Assembly (NCBI GenBank): GCA_963667535.2
Contig: CAXXDU010000002.1
Span: 1,922,001 to 1,986,000, forward strand
Source: UBA5614 sp963667535
GTDB taxonomy: Bacteria > Cloacimonadota > Cloacimonadia > Cloacimonadales > Cloacimonadaceae
DNA: 64,000 nt
Direction: 5' to 3'
Shown here: piece after piece, positions 44,464 through 54,181 of the stretch
Numbering within the stretch: the first letter of the stretch is position 1
Layout of the letters: the number at the start of each line of letters is the position of its first letter
Made by a program: the position numbers and the translations under genes
Notes under the pieces: generated by a model
Told to the model about the DNA's origin: nothing
The model's database searches: none
What the model saw: only the letters and a program-made list of their open reading frames with translations

Positions 44464-45141
44464 TTATCTGAGTCTGTGCAGGATTCCATCAGCTAATTTG
44501 TAATGAACAGGAGATTTATCTGCTATTGATAAATCATGAGTTACAAGAACGAAAGAGCAATTGAGTTCTTTATTTAAACGAAGGATTAGCTCCAGAACTT
44601 CCTTACTATGTTCCGGATCAAGATTTCCTGTAGGCTCATCAGCCAGGATAACTTTGGGCTCATTAATCAATGCTCTACCCAATGCAACACGTTGTTGTTC
44701 TCCTCCGCTTAATTGATGCGGGAAATGATTCAACCGTAAGGAAAGGTTTAACAAAGACAGCATAGCTTTTGCTTTTTCCAGACTCTGTTTCTTTCCCAGT
44801 CCGCCAATCATCAGTGGAAGTGCAACATTTTCCAGGGCAGTAAGGTCCTCCATTAAATAGTGAAACTGAAAGACAAAACCGATTAATTTATTTCTTAGGA
44901 TGTGAGCATTATCTGAGTCCGGAGTTTCGTTTTGTCCGTTAATAATCACTTGCCCGGAATCGGGGGTATCCAGTAAGCCCAGTATATGTAATAAAGTGCT
45001 CTTTCCGCAACCTGATTGACCACTAATGCAAACAAACTCGCCTTCTTCCAATTCCAGATTGATATCGGAGAGGATTTTAAGCTCCTGATTGCTGTCCCAA
45101 TATGCCTTTGTCACATTTTTAGCTTCTAAAATCATTCTCAA
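44464..45141 (-). CDS. lolD: LolD-like ABC transporter ATPase
   Basis: 225 residues: Walker A SGQSGCGKST (about 39-48), signature LSGGEQQR, Walker B VILADEPTGNLD, and H-loop VLVTHDLSIA. The MacB/LolD/FtsE subgroup is marked by QFHYLMEDLTALENVALPLMI. With the permease 8 nt upstream it forms an exporter that by family either extracts lipoproteins from the inner membrane or acts like MacB. Confidence 0.9.
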   Translation of the reverse strand: MRMILEAKNVTKAYWDSNQELKILSDINLELEEGEFVCISGQSGCGKSTLLHILGLLDTPDSGQVIINGQNETPDSDNAHILRNKLIGFVFQFHYLMEDLTALENVALPLMIGGLGKKQSLEKAKAMLSLLNLSLRLNHFPHQLSGGEQQRVALGRALINEPKVILADEPTGNLDPEHSKEVLELILRLNKELNCSFVLVTHDLSIADKSPVHYKLADGILHRLR

Positions 45142-45149
45142 TCCTTATC

Positions 45150-46373
45150 TTAATTTCCTCTTAAGATATCTACGATTTGCAATTTATTAATGTATCTTAA
45201 GGGAAACCTGATGCATAAACCTATTGTGAAAATTGCAATAAAAAACACTGCCAGGTAGTTTATTGCTGAGATATGCATGTTAATTTTATCAATAAAATAG
45301 ACTTCACCTTTGAGCTGATAGAATGATTGTATTGTTATCAGCCATGAAATTCCTACTCCCAGTAATAATCCAACCATGATGGAAACAACACAAATCGACA
45401 GTATTCTATAATAGATGACTTGTCTGATATGAGTAATCGACATTCCCAGAGTTTTAAGCAAGGCAATCTCTTTTTTTCTTTCAAGTATGGAAGTCGATAC
45501 TGTGCTGATTGAGTTCAATGCAGCTATCAGAATCAGGAAACTAAAGACAAAGAAAATAAGCCACTTTTCAATCGTAATGAGAGCAAACAGATTACCATTG
45601 AATTCTGTCCAGGAACGAAGCTGATAGCTTTGTCCCAATTCACGTGAGTACTGTGATGCAAGCTTATCTGCTTTATCAATCCATTTATCTTTTAGCGTTA
45701 CTTCCAGATACGAGTATTCAGCCGGCATTCCATAAAAGTCAAAGGCATCGGTTGCATTCATCAGAATTATTGACCTATCCAATTCATAGTATCCTGTCCG
45801 TATTACTCCACTCAATATGAAATCTTTCTGTAAGGGAAGTAACCCAAATAGAGTTGAACTCTTAGTCTGAGGATATAGTAAGGTTAGTTTTTCTCCGACT
45901 TTCAGAGCCAAATCCTTTGCCAGTCTTTCACCGATAATCAATGAACCTTTCATCATTTCAGGCTTACCTGCAGTCATATAGTCTTTATACCAGATATTGG
46001 CGGTACTATTATCCGGATAAGCTCTAACCATACAACCTCTGACATTGTTTCCGATGCGAAGCATGGCAGAGTTTGTATAGACTGGTTTGATTGATTTAAT
46101 GGCAGGTTCTGTTTTAAGCTTGTTTTCTGCATAAGAAACGTCATTTAATGATAAGTTACTCTGAATATCGGAATAAACAAATACATGTGCACTACTATTG
46201 AGGAGAATCTTTTTCAGCGAATGCTGATATCCTTCAAATAGATTTATTGCAGTGCTAACTACTGCTACTGATATAACAATACCCAGTAACATAATCAAGT
46301 AATCTATCCGAAATGTATGGCTTGCATTGGCAAAGACAGATTTCTTTATCAGGAAAAGAACAGGCGCTTTCAT
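45150..46373 (-). CDS. LolC/E-like ABC transporter permease
   Basis: 407 residues with four transmembrane helices: one at about 22-45, then three near the C-terminus (about 275-300, 325-350, 368-395), and a large extracytoplasmic domain between. LERKKEIALLKTLGMSITHIRQVIYYRILSI is the FtsX/LolE signature. Pairs with lolD. It overlaps the glycosyltransferase gene by 4 bp. Confidence 0.87.
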   Translation of the reverse strand: MKAPVLFLIKKSVFANASHTFRIDYLIMLLGIVISVAVVSTAINLFEGYQHSLKKILLNSSAHVFVYSDIQSNLSLNDVSYAENKLKTEPAIKSIKPVYTNSAMLRIGNNVRGCMVRAYPDNSTANIWYKDYMTAGKPEMMKGSLIIGERLAKDLALKVGEKLTLLYPQTKSSTLFGLLPLQKDFILSGVIRTGYYELDRSIILMNATDAFDFYGMPAEYSYLEVTLKDKWIDKADKLASQYSRELGQSYQLRSWTEFNGNLFALITIEKWLIFFVFSFLILIAALNSISTVSTSILERKKEIALLKTLGMSITHIRQVIYYRILSICVVSIMVGLLLGVGISWLITIQSFYQLKGEVYFIDKINMHISAINYLAVFFIAIFTIGLCIRFPLRYINKLQIVDILRGN

Positions 46374-47338
46374 GCATTATCAGTCATGCAGGACTTTAGT
46401 TTATCAACATTGATATTAGAAATTTCTCTGATTGAGATTAGTTGATTGTTTTTTGTCTGACTCCGGTTGATTATCAGTTCGCTGATTAATCCCATAGAGA
46501 CAAACTGCAATCCTGCTAATATCATCAGTATTCCCAGAAACAGTAAAGGCCTGTTTGATAAGGGCTGACCATAGAAAATCTTTAACACTGCAAGGTATCC
46601 TGTCAGCAGAACACCCAGGCCAACAGAGAATATTCCGATTCTGCCAAAGAGATATAATGGGCTTTTTACATAAAAAGTAACCATCTTGACTGTTAATAAA
46701 TCAAAGAATCCCCTTAAGTATCTTTCGATGCCATATTTTGATTTGCCAAATATCCTGGCTCTATGATTTACAGGCATTTCTCCGATTCTAAAACCGAGTG
46801 CATGGGCAAGAACAGGGATATATCTGTGCATTTCGCCATAAAGAGTGATTTCTTTTACAACTTCCCTTTTGTATAGTTTATATCCGCAGTTAAAATCTTT
46901 GAGTTTGAGCTTAAAAGTCCTTGCTGTTATATAATTAAAGAGCTTAGATGGCAGGGTTTTGTATATCGGGTCGTTGCGTTTCTTTTTCCAACCGGACACA
47001 AGATCAAATCCTTCATCCATCTTTTTTAGGAAATTAGGTATCTCAACCGGGTCATCCTGTAGATCTGCATCGAGAGTAAAAACGTAATCGCCCTCTGCAA
47101 GCTGAAACCCTACCTGCAAGGCTGCTGCCTTGCCAAAATTACGCCGAAAGCGGATTGACTTTACACCTTTATCATGTTCAGCTAATGCAGACATGATGCG
47201 ATAGCTTTGGTCATTACTGCCATCATCGATGAAAATTATCTCATATTCACAATCCGGATTATTCTGAACTATCTCATTATACAGCTGATTTAAGGATTCT
47301 TCTTCGTTTAAGACGGGTATTACGTATGATATCTTCAT
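46370..47338 (-). CDS. Membrane-anchored family 2 glycosyltransferase
   Basis: 322 residues. GT-A fold with NEEESLNQLYNEI, FIDDGSNDQSYRIM, and TLDADLQDDPVEIP (DxD-type, about 92-105), and RFRRNFGKAAALQ. Two C-terminal transmembrane helices at about 232-256 and 265-290 match the DPM1/ArnC/GtrB group, which moves a sugar to a polyprenyl phosphate. Together with the next gene (a CTP-dependent polyprenol-type kinase) a lipid-linked sugar pathway is plausible. Confidence 0.87.
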   Translation of the reverse strand: MKISYVIPVLNEEESLNQLYNEIVQNNPDCEYEIIFIDDGSNDQSYRIMSALAEHDKGVKSIRFRRNFGKAAALQVGFQLAEGDYVFTLDADLQDDPVEIPNFLKKMDEGFDLVSGWKKKRNDPIYKTLPSKLFNYITARTFKLKLKDFNCGYKLYKREVVKEITLYGEMHRYIPVLAHALGFRIGEMPVNHRARIFGKSKYGIERYLRGFFDLLTVKMVTFYVKSPLYLFGRIGIFSVGLGVLLTGYLAVLKIFYGQPLSNRPLLFLGILMILAGLQFVSMGLISELIINRSQTKNNQLISIREISNINVDKLKSCMTDNA

Positions 47339-47348
47339 TTCTACCTGC

Positions 47349-47948
47349 TCATACTATTATATTTATAAATGTCATGCAAAGTCCGGACAAAAGTGGTATT
47401 TTAATATTGTCATCTATGGGTATTATCCACAGTTCAGCCAAAGTTGCAGTAAATGCTCCTAACGTATAAACCCATGGACTCAAACCATCTGCAAAAAAGA
47501 AAGAAAACAACATTGTGCTGGCAAAGCAACCCAGGCTGCCTTCGATGGTCTTCTTTAACCCGATGAATTTGCGTTTCCCATAACTGATACCAACCATGGC
47601 GGCAAAGGTATCTCCGATTGAAAGGAAGCTCATAGCTAAGAAAGCTATTTTAGGTGGGAAAAAAACTACGCACAACATGAATGCTAAAAATAAGAAAGTC
47701 GCTCCGGTAAAATCTTTGATTTCATGTTTTCTAAGCATGAGCCCGAATAATTTGTGGAATACTTTTCTAAAGCTGGGTAATTGCATCCGGGATAATTCTA
47801 TGCCTAAGGCAGTGATCAGAGCAACAAGCAATACTACAAACATCTGGAATCGATTGTAAACAAAAATATACCTGTATGCCAAGGGCAAGCCCAAAGATCC
47901 GATATGTATTGATTTTCTCAGAGCTTCTCTTAGTTTATTCTTATCCAT
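47349..47948 (-). CDS. SEC59/DGK1-like CTP-dependent lipid kinase
   Basis: 199 residues with six or seven hydrophobic helices. LREALRKSIHIGSLGLPL near the start, and LSIGDTFAAMVGISYGKRKFIGLKKTIEGSLGCF, the CTP-transferase/dolichol-kinase signature, at about 112-150. By family it phosphorylates a polyprenol, diacylglycerol or phytol with CTP. The substrate is not shown by sequence; placement beside a polyprenyl-phosphate glycosyltransferase favours a polyprenol. Confidence 0.75.
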   Translation of the reverse strand: MDKNKLREALRKSIHIGSLGLPLAYRYIFVYNRFQMFVVLLVALITALGIELSRMQLPSFRKVFHKLFGLMLRKHEIKDFTGATFLFLAFMLCVVFFPPKIAFLAMSFLSIGDTFAAMVGISYGKRKFIGLKKTIEGSLGCFASTMLFSFFFADGLSPWVYTLGAFTATLAELWIIPIDDNIKIPLLSGLCMTFINIIV

Positions 47949-47986
47949 GATTTAATTTTTAGTAGTCCTTATCAACCTTTGATTTA

Positions 47987-49561
47987 TTATTCATCACTTT
48001 GTTTTGGTAACGAAGCCTGATAGTCCAAAATCTTTATCAGATTTACACCTTTTAACTGAATAACTATATCCCATTCAACACCGGGAGGGATACTTATACT
48101 GCAATTATCAAGGCTAAACCTGTCTGAAAGCTGTTCAATTGTACAATTATTTATTAAAATTACAGGCTCAGTATTCTCTTGTCCATAGGGCATAAAGATA
48201 TCCAAATCATGCCAGATTTTATTGCTAATCTGAGGCGGCATAATAATTGCATCGATTTTCAGCACATTTGGCTTCTTTATGCTTTCTTCATGAAGTTTAA
48301 AAAACTCATGAAACAAATCAATGAAGGAATTATATTTATCCGGCTGCATTGTAAAACCTGCTGCTTTGGCATGACCTCCATATTGTATCAGGCTTTCCTT
48401 GCAAAAGTTAAATGCATCCATCATGTTAAAGCTGTTGGTGCAACGTCCTTCACAAACCAGTACATTGTGCCTGTTTTTGAGCAGGATAGTAGGGATATTC
48501 AGATTATTAACCACATAGGTAGCAGCGGTACCCAATAAGGAATATGGTATCAAGTCTTCATCATCATAATAAATAAATGCCTGTCCGTCATAATCTTCCA
48601 TTAGAGTATCAATGAGTTTAAATACATTATTGAGAGCTGCTTCCCAATTGATTTTTTCTTCTTCTAAAAGCTGGAACAGACGTACTTTTTCATCACTAAG
48701 TTCCAGTAAAAACTTCATGGCGATATGCTCGCCATTCTGTTCACGTCCATTGGCAATCAATCTGCAACAGTACTGCATAAAACCGCATTTGTCAGCAACA
48801 CTGGTTATCCGGTTATAGTTCCTCAAAAGAAAGTCTATTGTATTATCCCTGACACCATCCCAGTTGTCAATGACGTGTCTCACTATCAGCCTGTTTACAC
48901 CGGTCATGGGTACTTTATCTGCTATGGAGCCGATTGCTGTCCAAAAGTATAATGCTGGTTCAACCGGATGCTCGAGTAGCTTACTCAGATACCGGATTAG
49001 CATCAAAACAACCCCGACTCCGGCAAGCATGATAAACGGATATTCACTATCAGGTAATTGAGGGTTAAGAATGGCATAAGCTTTGGGTATCTGGTCAGGC
49101 TGGATAAGATGATGATCTGTAACTAAAACATCACAACCCAGTTCATTCAAAGATTCTATGCCGGCATAACCGCTGATACCATTATCAACTGTTATAACAA
49201 GGGGATATTTACCTTTCTTGACGAATTCCAGAAATGAACTCTGTATTCCATGATGTTCCAAATTGCGGTTCGGAATAAAATAATGGTGTTTCTGATAGCC
49301 GCATGACTCTAGATATCGGTATAAAACATAGCTGCTTGTAATGCCATCCGGGTCATCATGACCAAAGATTACCAAAGGCTCATTGCTATATAAAGCTTCG
49401 CGTATTCGCTCAGCAACAATCTCAATATTAGCTAACAGCGATTCATCCGGTAAATCATCCAACGTTTTAGAAAGCTCTTCTAATGACAAATTACGCGATT
49501 GCATCATCTGGGAAATGATAGGTAAGTCAGGACTAGTCTGTTTATCCCACTGTTTTGTCAT
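47987..49561 (-). CDS. recJ: RecJ-like single-stranded-DNA exonuclease (DHH family)
   Basis: 524 residues. DHH phosphoesterase motifs: VIFGHDDPDGITSSYVLYRYLE (about 75-96), VITVDNGISGY and CDVLVTDHHLIQPD (about 155-168), then NPQLPDSEYPFIMLAGVGVV. A DHHA1 domain (YGGHAKAAGFTMQP, near 425) follows. It degrades 5' ssDNA ends in repair. The overlap (4 bp) with the OMP gene and ATGA spacing indicate coupling. The first DHH motif reads GHDDPDG instead of GHYDADG, which is usual in variant RecJ or DHH phosphoesterases. Confidence 0.85.
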   Translation of the reverse strand: MTKQWDKQTSPDLPIISQMMQSRNLSLEELSKTLDDLPDESLLANIEIVAERIREALYSNEPLVIFGHDDPDGITSSYVLYRYLESCGYQKHHYFIPNRNLEHHGIQSSFLEFVKKGKYPLVITVDNGISGYAGIESLNELGCDVLVTDHHLIQPDQIPKAYAILNPQLPDSEYPFIMLAGVGVVLMLIRYLSKLLEHPVEPALYFWTAIGSIADKVPMTGVNRLIVRHVIDNWDGVRDNTIDFLLRNYNRITSVADKCGFMQYCCRLIANGREQNGEHIAMKFLLELSDEKVRLFQLLEEEKINWEAALNNVFKLIDTLMEDYDGQAFIYYDDEDLIPYSLLGTAATYVVNNLNIPTILLKNRHNVLVCEGRCTNSFNMMDAFNFCKESLIQYGGHAKAAGFTMQPDKYNSFIDLFHEFFKLHEESIKKPNVLKIDAIIMPPQISNKIWHDLDIFMPYGQENTEPVILINNCTIEQLSDRFSLDNCSISIPPGVEWDIVIQLKGVNLIKILDYQASLPKQSDE

Positions 49562-50790
49562 TCAGTTAATTCCTCTACCTGGGGAATCTCTCTTGGCTTT
49601 GTCCTTTTAAAAGGACCGGAAAGTATATCAAATCCTGTTAATCCAAGCATAAACATGAATGAACGGTCTTGCAGATTGTGTTTATCCAGACTGCCACGCA
49701 TCAGGTATTGCAACCCGATATCAATCCTGTTTCCACTATTCTTAAGCGGTATGGTAAGACCCCCGGTGAGGGCAGTCTCTGTTACAGCATTATTGTTTAC
49801 CTCAAAAGGTAGCACTCTGTACGAGACACCAATTCTTTTCGGCATCTGACCTAAGATTGTCTTTCTGGTATCTTCTGCAGGTTCTTCAGCAAAACCCAAT
49901 CCAAGCTTCCAACTATCCTGAGTATTGTCAATTTGGTTTTCCATTTTCCACAAGTCCACCTGTAAATCAGAAGATATCTTATATGTATTCATGAATTTCT
50001 TGGTAAGTCCGATTGCTATATGGTTTGGTAAAACATGTTTATATGTACCAAGATTCTCTGTTTCATGAATGGAACTGCGAATGCTTTCACCTTCCAGAGT
50101 GCAGCCGCTGGTAAAATATGCACCCAAAGCCAGCGTGTTAAACTTCGCCGTAAAGCCTACTGTCGCTGTGGGGTTTTTGTATGTGCGTTGCAGTTTCTCA
50201 CTTGTATTGAATATTCCGTAGCCTGAATCCTGATAGAATCTTCTGATGTCATGTCCGAAGTAGTAATCTAAACTAGCTCCGAAATTGAAATTCTTTAAGC
50301 TATAGGCATAGATTAAATCTGCTCTGTAAATATAATTATCGGTTGATTGCACTTCTGTGGTAATGACAGTATCAACCACACTGGTAATCTGGTTTTTTGC
50401 CACACCTGATGCCATGGAATTGAACTCAAACCCAAAGTGATGTGCGCGGTAGGGAACAGCTATACTAAAGAAGGGGAAATCCATGGAGTTATCTCTATAG
50501 GTCTTTTTGAGATTCTGATACTCTGATGAATAATTAGTCCAGCCAAACATTAATCCTGTGGAAAACAGAGTCTGAGATGCATTACCCAAAATAGCAGGAT
50601 TACCATAACCTGTATTCTTGCGGAAAATATCAGATACGCCCACATCTCCCATAGACATTCCGTAGATATCATTGCCAAAATTCTGGCACGGGGTGCCGTG
50701 ATATGAAAAAATGGAATTGCCTCCGAACAAGGGAAGCATTGATGTCAAAACTATTATTGACATGCAGACTAATATCGGTTTAAAATTCAT
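49558..50790 (-). CDS. Outer-membrane beta-barrel protein (OmpP1/PorV-like)
   Basis: 410 residues with a signal peptide (residues 1-23, LVCMSIIVLTSMLPLFGG) and then amphipathic strands with aromatic girdles, such as HHFGFEFNSMASGVAK, TVGFTAKFNTLALGAYF and RIDIGLQYLMRG. The N-terminal GTPCQNFGNDIYGMSMGDVGVSD ... GYGNPAILGNASQTLF is the pattern of OmpP1/FadL-related and PorV/PorQ-like barrels in FCB bacteria. It ends with a soluble tail rather than a terminal aromatic residue. Starts right at the tatD stop. Confidence 0.75.
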   Translation of the reverse strand: MNFKPILVCMSIIVLTSMLPLFGGNSIFSYHGTPCQNFGNDIYGMSMGDVGVSDIFRKNTGYGNPAILGNASQTLFSTGLMFGWTNYSSEYQNLKKTYRDNSMDFPFFSIAVPYRAHHFGFEFNSMASGVAKNQITSVVDTVITTEVQSTDNYIYRADLIYAYSLKNFNFGASLDYYFGHDIRRFYQDSGYGIFNTSEKLQRTYKNPTATVGFTAKFNTLALGAYFTSGCTLEGESIRSSIHETENLGTYKHVLPNHIAIGLTKKFMNTYKISSDLQVDLWKMENQIDNTQDSWKLGLGFAEEPAEDTRKTILGQMPKRIGVSYRVLPFEVNNNAVTETALTGGLTIPLKNSGNRIDIGLQYLMRGSLDKHNLQDRSFMFMLGLTGFDILSGPFKRTKPREIPQVEELTE

Positions 50791-51585
50791 TTAATGTGTC
50801 CTTTTCTTATGATGTGCAGGTTTTACAGGGTCAGGTGGTATCCGGAAAAAACTATATGCATTTGCAAATGATTTTTCTGCTACTTCATTGGGTGTAATTT
50901 CCTTTATCTCTGCTATCTTCTCTGCGATTAAATGCAGAAACAAAGGACTGTTTCGCTTGCCACGGTTAGATTGGGGAGATAGATACGGACAATCTGTTTC
51001 AATCATAAATCTATCCATCGGAACCAGCCTGATTACATCATCCAGGGTGGAATTGGGGTATGTAACAGAACCGGTAAAGGAAATCATCCAGCCTTCATCC
51101 AATACCTGCTGGGCAAAGATGAGGTCTCCCGAAAAACAATGGAATACAGCGTGTTTTACCTTATCTTTTTTTAGAAAGTCAAAACACTCCTGATGCGCAT
51201 TGCGGTCATGAATGACTATAGGCAGGTCATATTCCACTGCCAGACGGATTTGATTGGCAAATACATCCCTCTGAACAGTATAAGGCGATAGATTACGAAA
51301 GAAATCAAGTCCGATTTCACCGATAGCAACCACTTTCTTTTCCCGCGCCAGTTTCTTTACCACTTCGGCATCAAAGTCCATTGCCTCATGAGGATGAAAT
51401 CCTACTGTAGAAAAGATATGCAAATGCTTCTTGGCTAACTCCAGAGAATTGTATGAGGTCTCTTTATTGAAACCTATATTTATCATATATTCAATTCCCT
51501 GTTGGAAGCACTTAGTAATGACGCTTTCCCTGTCGCTGTCAAAATCCGGCAAATCCAGATGAGCGTGTGTCTCAAAGAGTTTCAT
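50791..51585 (-). CDS. tatD: TatD-family metal-dependent hydrolase/DNase
   Basis: 264 residues with the metal ligands HAHLDLPDFD, GEIGLDFFR, VIHDRNAHQECFDFL, VFHCFSGD and IETDCPYLSPQSNRGKRNSP. The family has 3'-5' exonuclease activity on DNA and RNA. It heads the minus-strand envelope operon and ends immediately before the OMP gene. The C-terminus carries a short lysine/histidine-rich tail (PDPVKPAHHKKRTH). Confidence 0.93.
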   Translation of the reverse strand: MKLFETHAHLDLPDFDSDRESVITKCFQQGIEYMINIGFNKETSYNSLELAKKHLHIFSTVGFHPHEAMDFDAEVVKKLAREKKVVAIGEIGLDFFRNLSPYTVQRDVFANQIRLAVEYDLPIVIHDRNAHQECFDFLKKDKVKHAVFHCFSGDLIFAQQVLDEGWMISFTGSVTYPNSTLDDVIRLVPMDRFMIETDCPYLSPQSNRGKRNSPLFLHLIAEKIAEIKEITPNEVAEKSFANAYSFFRIPPDPVKPAHHKKRTH

Positions 51586-51617
51586 AGAATTTAATCCTTT
51601 TTCTCCACATTAATACA

Positions 51618-51646
51618 ATTAAAATCAAAACTACCTATCTTGTCAA
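51618..51646 (-). promoter_or_regulatory. Candidate promoter of the tatD-tamB operon
   Basis: Minus strand TTGACA (51646-51641), 17 nt, TTTAAT (51623-51618), about 33 nt before tatD. Downstream genes are joined by overlaps or gaps of 0-38 nt as far as tamB. Confidence 0.5.
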
Positions 51647-51783
51647 AGGATTTTATGGCATTCGCTAAAATCCCCGTTTACCTAGGACCGCACAAATGAA
51701 AAAGGCGTTGCTATAAACAACTCCTATACTGCATTAAATATTAATATTCTTGGTCTATTTCAGCATCATTGCTTTATTAGTAA

Positions 51784-53388
51784 TCACTTTATTGTTACTT
51801 TCCTGGTTATCAGCTTTGCTTTATTGTTATCTGATATCTCCACTATATACGTTCCGGGTTTTATACCTTTTAGTTTGAGATTCGCATCCCCAACTTTCAA
51901 ATCGCTCTCTGGAATAAGCTTGTCAAGTATAGTACGTCCTTTAATGTCAAAAACACCCAGATGCAAATTATATGCATTCTTATAACCTATACCGGTTAAT
52001 CTGACATTCAACTGCAAATTACACTTTGTTACTGGATTGGGAGAAAGAATTATATCCCATTTGGAAACATCAGACACAGGGTTTTGCTCATCTTCTATGT
52101 CAACAGTGGTATCGCCTAATTCAGTATTCCCTGCATAAACATACACTTTCCCATTCCAGGTAAACCAAGTCGTTTCAGTGTAAGGAGCTGCAATTGCATA
52201 ATCACAGCATCCATCGCCATTGAAATCCCCAGTTACACTTGCATCACCAAAATTACATTCTATCATCCCTGATGGGGGTTCAAAAACAAAATCCATTGTC
52301 CCATTAAAAATTTGCCCACCCAGCCATAAACCTGCCCTTCCGCTATTCCAATCATATAGTGGATTTGTCCCTAAAATATCACTATATCCATCCCCGTTTA
52401 CATCTCCATATTTCAGCCCGTTATCTAACTGGTTTCCAATGTAAGCAGGTGTTATTAAAACATCATTGGAGTTACTAAACTCATTTCTTCCATACCATAA
52501 CAATAAATTATTGTTAAGTGAGTAACCAATAAAATCATCGATACCATCCCCATTGTTATCACCAGTTCTCCAACTGCCAGCAAATATATTAGTTGTTGAA
52601 GCATATAGCATTACAAAGATTTGCACATCAATATTTGTTTCACCAGTATACAATCTGACTTTTTTGCGTCCGGATGTTTCATATCCTATTGAAAAATCAT
52701 CAAAGCCATCATTGTTGATATCTCCTAAGCCATGGAAATTAGCTTCGTATGCTCTTGAACCTGTTTCCAAGTAATTAACATTTATTAGACTATTTCCATA
52801 GATTATTCTGAAGAGATTGGTTGAATCATGAATTAGCACTAATCCTATATCGTCATAACCATCGCCATTAATATCCCCTAAAGCATCAACATCAATATTT
52901 GAGTAATGATAATAATCAAAATCAACTGAATAATCTGGCTGAGTATCCGGTTCTTGCCCTCCATAAAAGATTGATAATTTTGGATTTCCTTCATGAATCC
53001 CAATAGGGGTTCCTGCATGTGAAACACCTAAGTCATCAATCCCATCGCCGTTGACATCTCCAAGATTATATACAGAAGCAGCATATTCCCAATAGTATGT
53101 TCCAGTTAATGTCATGTCAGGGATATTATCAAAGTTGGGACCACCCCAATAAAAATAGATTTTCCCGTACATGATACTATCAGGTGGTTGATTATATCCC
53201 CAGGATCGAGAACTCACAACTAAGTCATCGTAACCATCGCCATTAAAATCCAGACTCGCCATGGAATTTCCCATTCTGGCTCCATCATGCTCACCTGTCA
53301 TAGTTGTTAGCAGGTCCATGTGGTTCACACAGTAGAGTTGTAAACTCATGCTTAGCAAGATTGCTAAAAGAAGTAATGCCTTTTTCAT
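51784..53388 (-). CDS. Secreted FG-GAP repeat protein with T9SS-type tail
   Basis: 534 residues from ATG at 53388 (GGAGGTG upstream); the frame extends to 53439 but the leader peptide starts here (KKALLLLAILLSMSLQLYC). Seven FG-GAP/VCBS units of the form D-[FIV]-N-G-D-G-x-x-D, for example DFNGDGYDDLVV, DVNGDGIDDLGV, DINGDGYDDIGL, DVNGDGYSDILG and DFNGDGCCDYAI, build a calcium-binding beta-propeller as in integrin alpha. The C-terminal 80 residues (ILSPNPVTKCNLQL ... VFDIKGRTIL ... PGTYIVEISDNNKAKLITRKVTIK) are a T9SS-type sorting domain. Surface adhesion or matrix binding is plausible. Confidence 0.87.
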   Translation of the reverse strand: MKKALLLLAILLSMSLQLYCVNHMDLLTTMTGEHDGARMGNSMASLDFNGDGYDDLVVSSRSWGYNQPPDSIMYGKIYFYWGGPNFDNIPDMTLTGTYYWEYAASVYNLGDVNGDGIDDLGVSHAGTPIGIHEGNPKLSIFYGGQEPDTQPDYSVDFDYYHYSNIDVDALGDINGDGYDDIGLVLIHDSTNLFRIIYGNSLINVNYLETGSRAYEANFHGLGDINNDGFDDFSIGYETSGRKKVRLYTGETNIDVQIFVMLYASTTNIFAGSWRTGDNNGDGIDDFIGYSLNNNLLLWYGRNEFSNSNDVLITPAYIGNQLDNGLKYGDVNGDGYSDILGTNPLYDWNSGRAGLWLGGQIFNGTMDFVFEPPSGMIECNFGDASVTGDFNGDGCCDYAIAAPYTETTWFTWNGKVYVYAGNTELGDTTVDIEDEQNPVSDVSKWDIILSPNPVTKCNLQLNVRLTGIGYKNAYNLHLGVFDIKGRTILDKLIPESDLKVGDANLKLKGIKPGTYIVEISDNNKAKLITRKVTIK

Positions 53389-53575
53389 ATTCACCTCCGG
53401 GTAAGGGTCGAGGGTCAACATGATAATAATGTTTATCATAATATGCTGTCAAGAAATACATGTTAGTATTTTGCTTTAATCCATTCTTTTTTGTTATAAG
53501 TGAGTAGAAGTTCCAGTATAGTAGAGTAGCATTCCAATGCTGCTGCAAAGTGAAGCATCAATGATTTATCAATCC

Positions 53576-53811
53576 GTTTGGACAACCGGGGGCGGTTATC
53601 CTACGGGTCGTAGGTTACCTGCCTCAGGTGACCAAAGAATGCTGACGCTCAATTTCTAAATGCGTTTGGACAAGCGAGGGCGCTTATCCTACAGGTCGTA
53701 GGTTACCTGCCTCAGGTGACCTAAGAATGCTGCGCATATCGAATAAATAAGTATGGACAGCTTTGGAAAGCTATCCTACGGGTCGTAGGTTACCTGCCTC
53801 AGGTGACCAAA
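53576..53811. repeat. Array A: three copies of an 87-bp three-hairpin repeat
   Basis: Units begin with G[T/A]TTGGACA-type at 53576, 53664 and 53751 (spacing 88 and 87). Each has hairpin H1 after GGAC, hairpin H2 CCTACG-loop-CGTAGG and hairpin H3 with arms GGTTACCTG and CAGGTGACC. H1 differs between units but stays paired. Confidence 0.9.
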
Positions 53812-53812
53812 G

Positions 53813-53908
53813 GTCGTAGGGACATGCCTTGTGCTTGTCCGATAAGAATTACAACCATACAGCTAAACAACAATATAAAATATCATATCAACTATTACGG
53901 ACAAGCAC
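53813..53908. repeat. Dispersed repeat copies related to 17111-17168
   Basis: 53813-53840 is an exact 28-nt inverse copy of 17141-17168; 53869-53908 is a direct near copy of 17111-17151. The two halves here face each other. Confidence 0.75.
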
Positions 53909-53990
53909 AGTCACGCACCAAATATCCTCTTTTGCTCCTACTTGCCCCCTCTTATTCCTTAAACGATACGAAGGATATACAAGATAGATG

Positions 53991-54053
53991 TAAGGGGTAT
54001 ATAAGGGCTTTCCCCTTAGATACCCCTTAGAAACCCCTTTGATCTCTTTAGGA
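53991..54053. repeat. 11-nt-phased G/C-tract hairpin, element 3
   Basis: Stem 53991-54007 with 54013-54029 pairs at 16 of 17 positions, loop 5 nt. On the right three 11-nt blocks begin with CCCC (at 54012, 54023, 54034), then a fourth block. Its reverse complement aligns with element 2 along the whole length, flanks included. Confidence 0.8.
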
Positions 54054-54181
54054 TCTATTAATGAAGAATTGAGAGCTAAATGAGGTATAGATTGCGCTTC
54101 GCCGGGATAAAGTGACCTCTTACTTATCCGTTCCTCCCTGTTCGAAATATGAGTTCCAAGATGGAACCTGTTGAGATCCTG

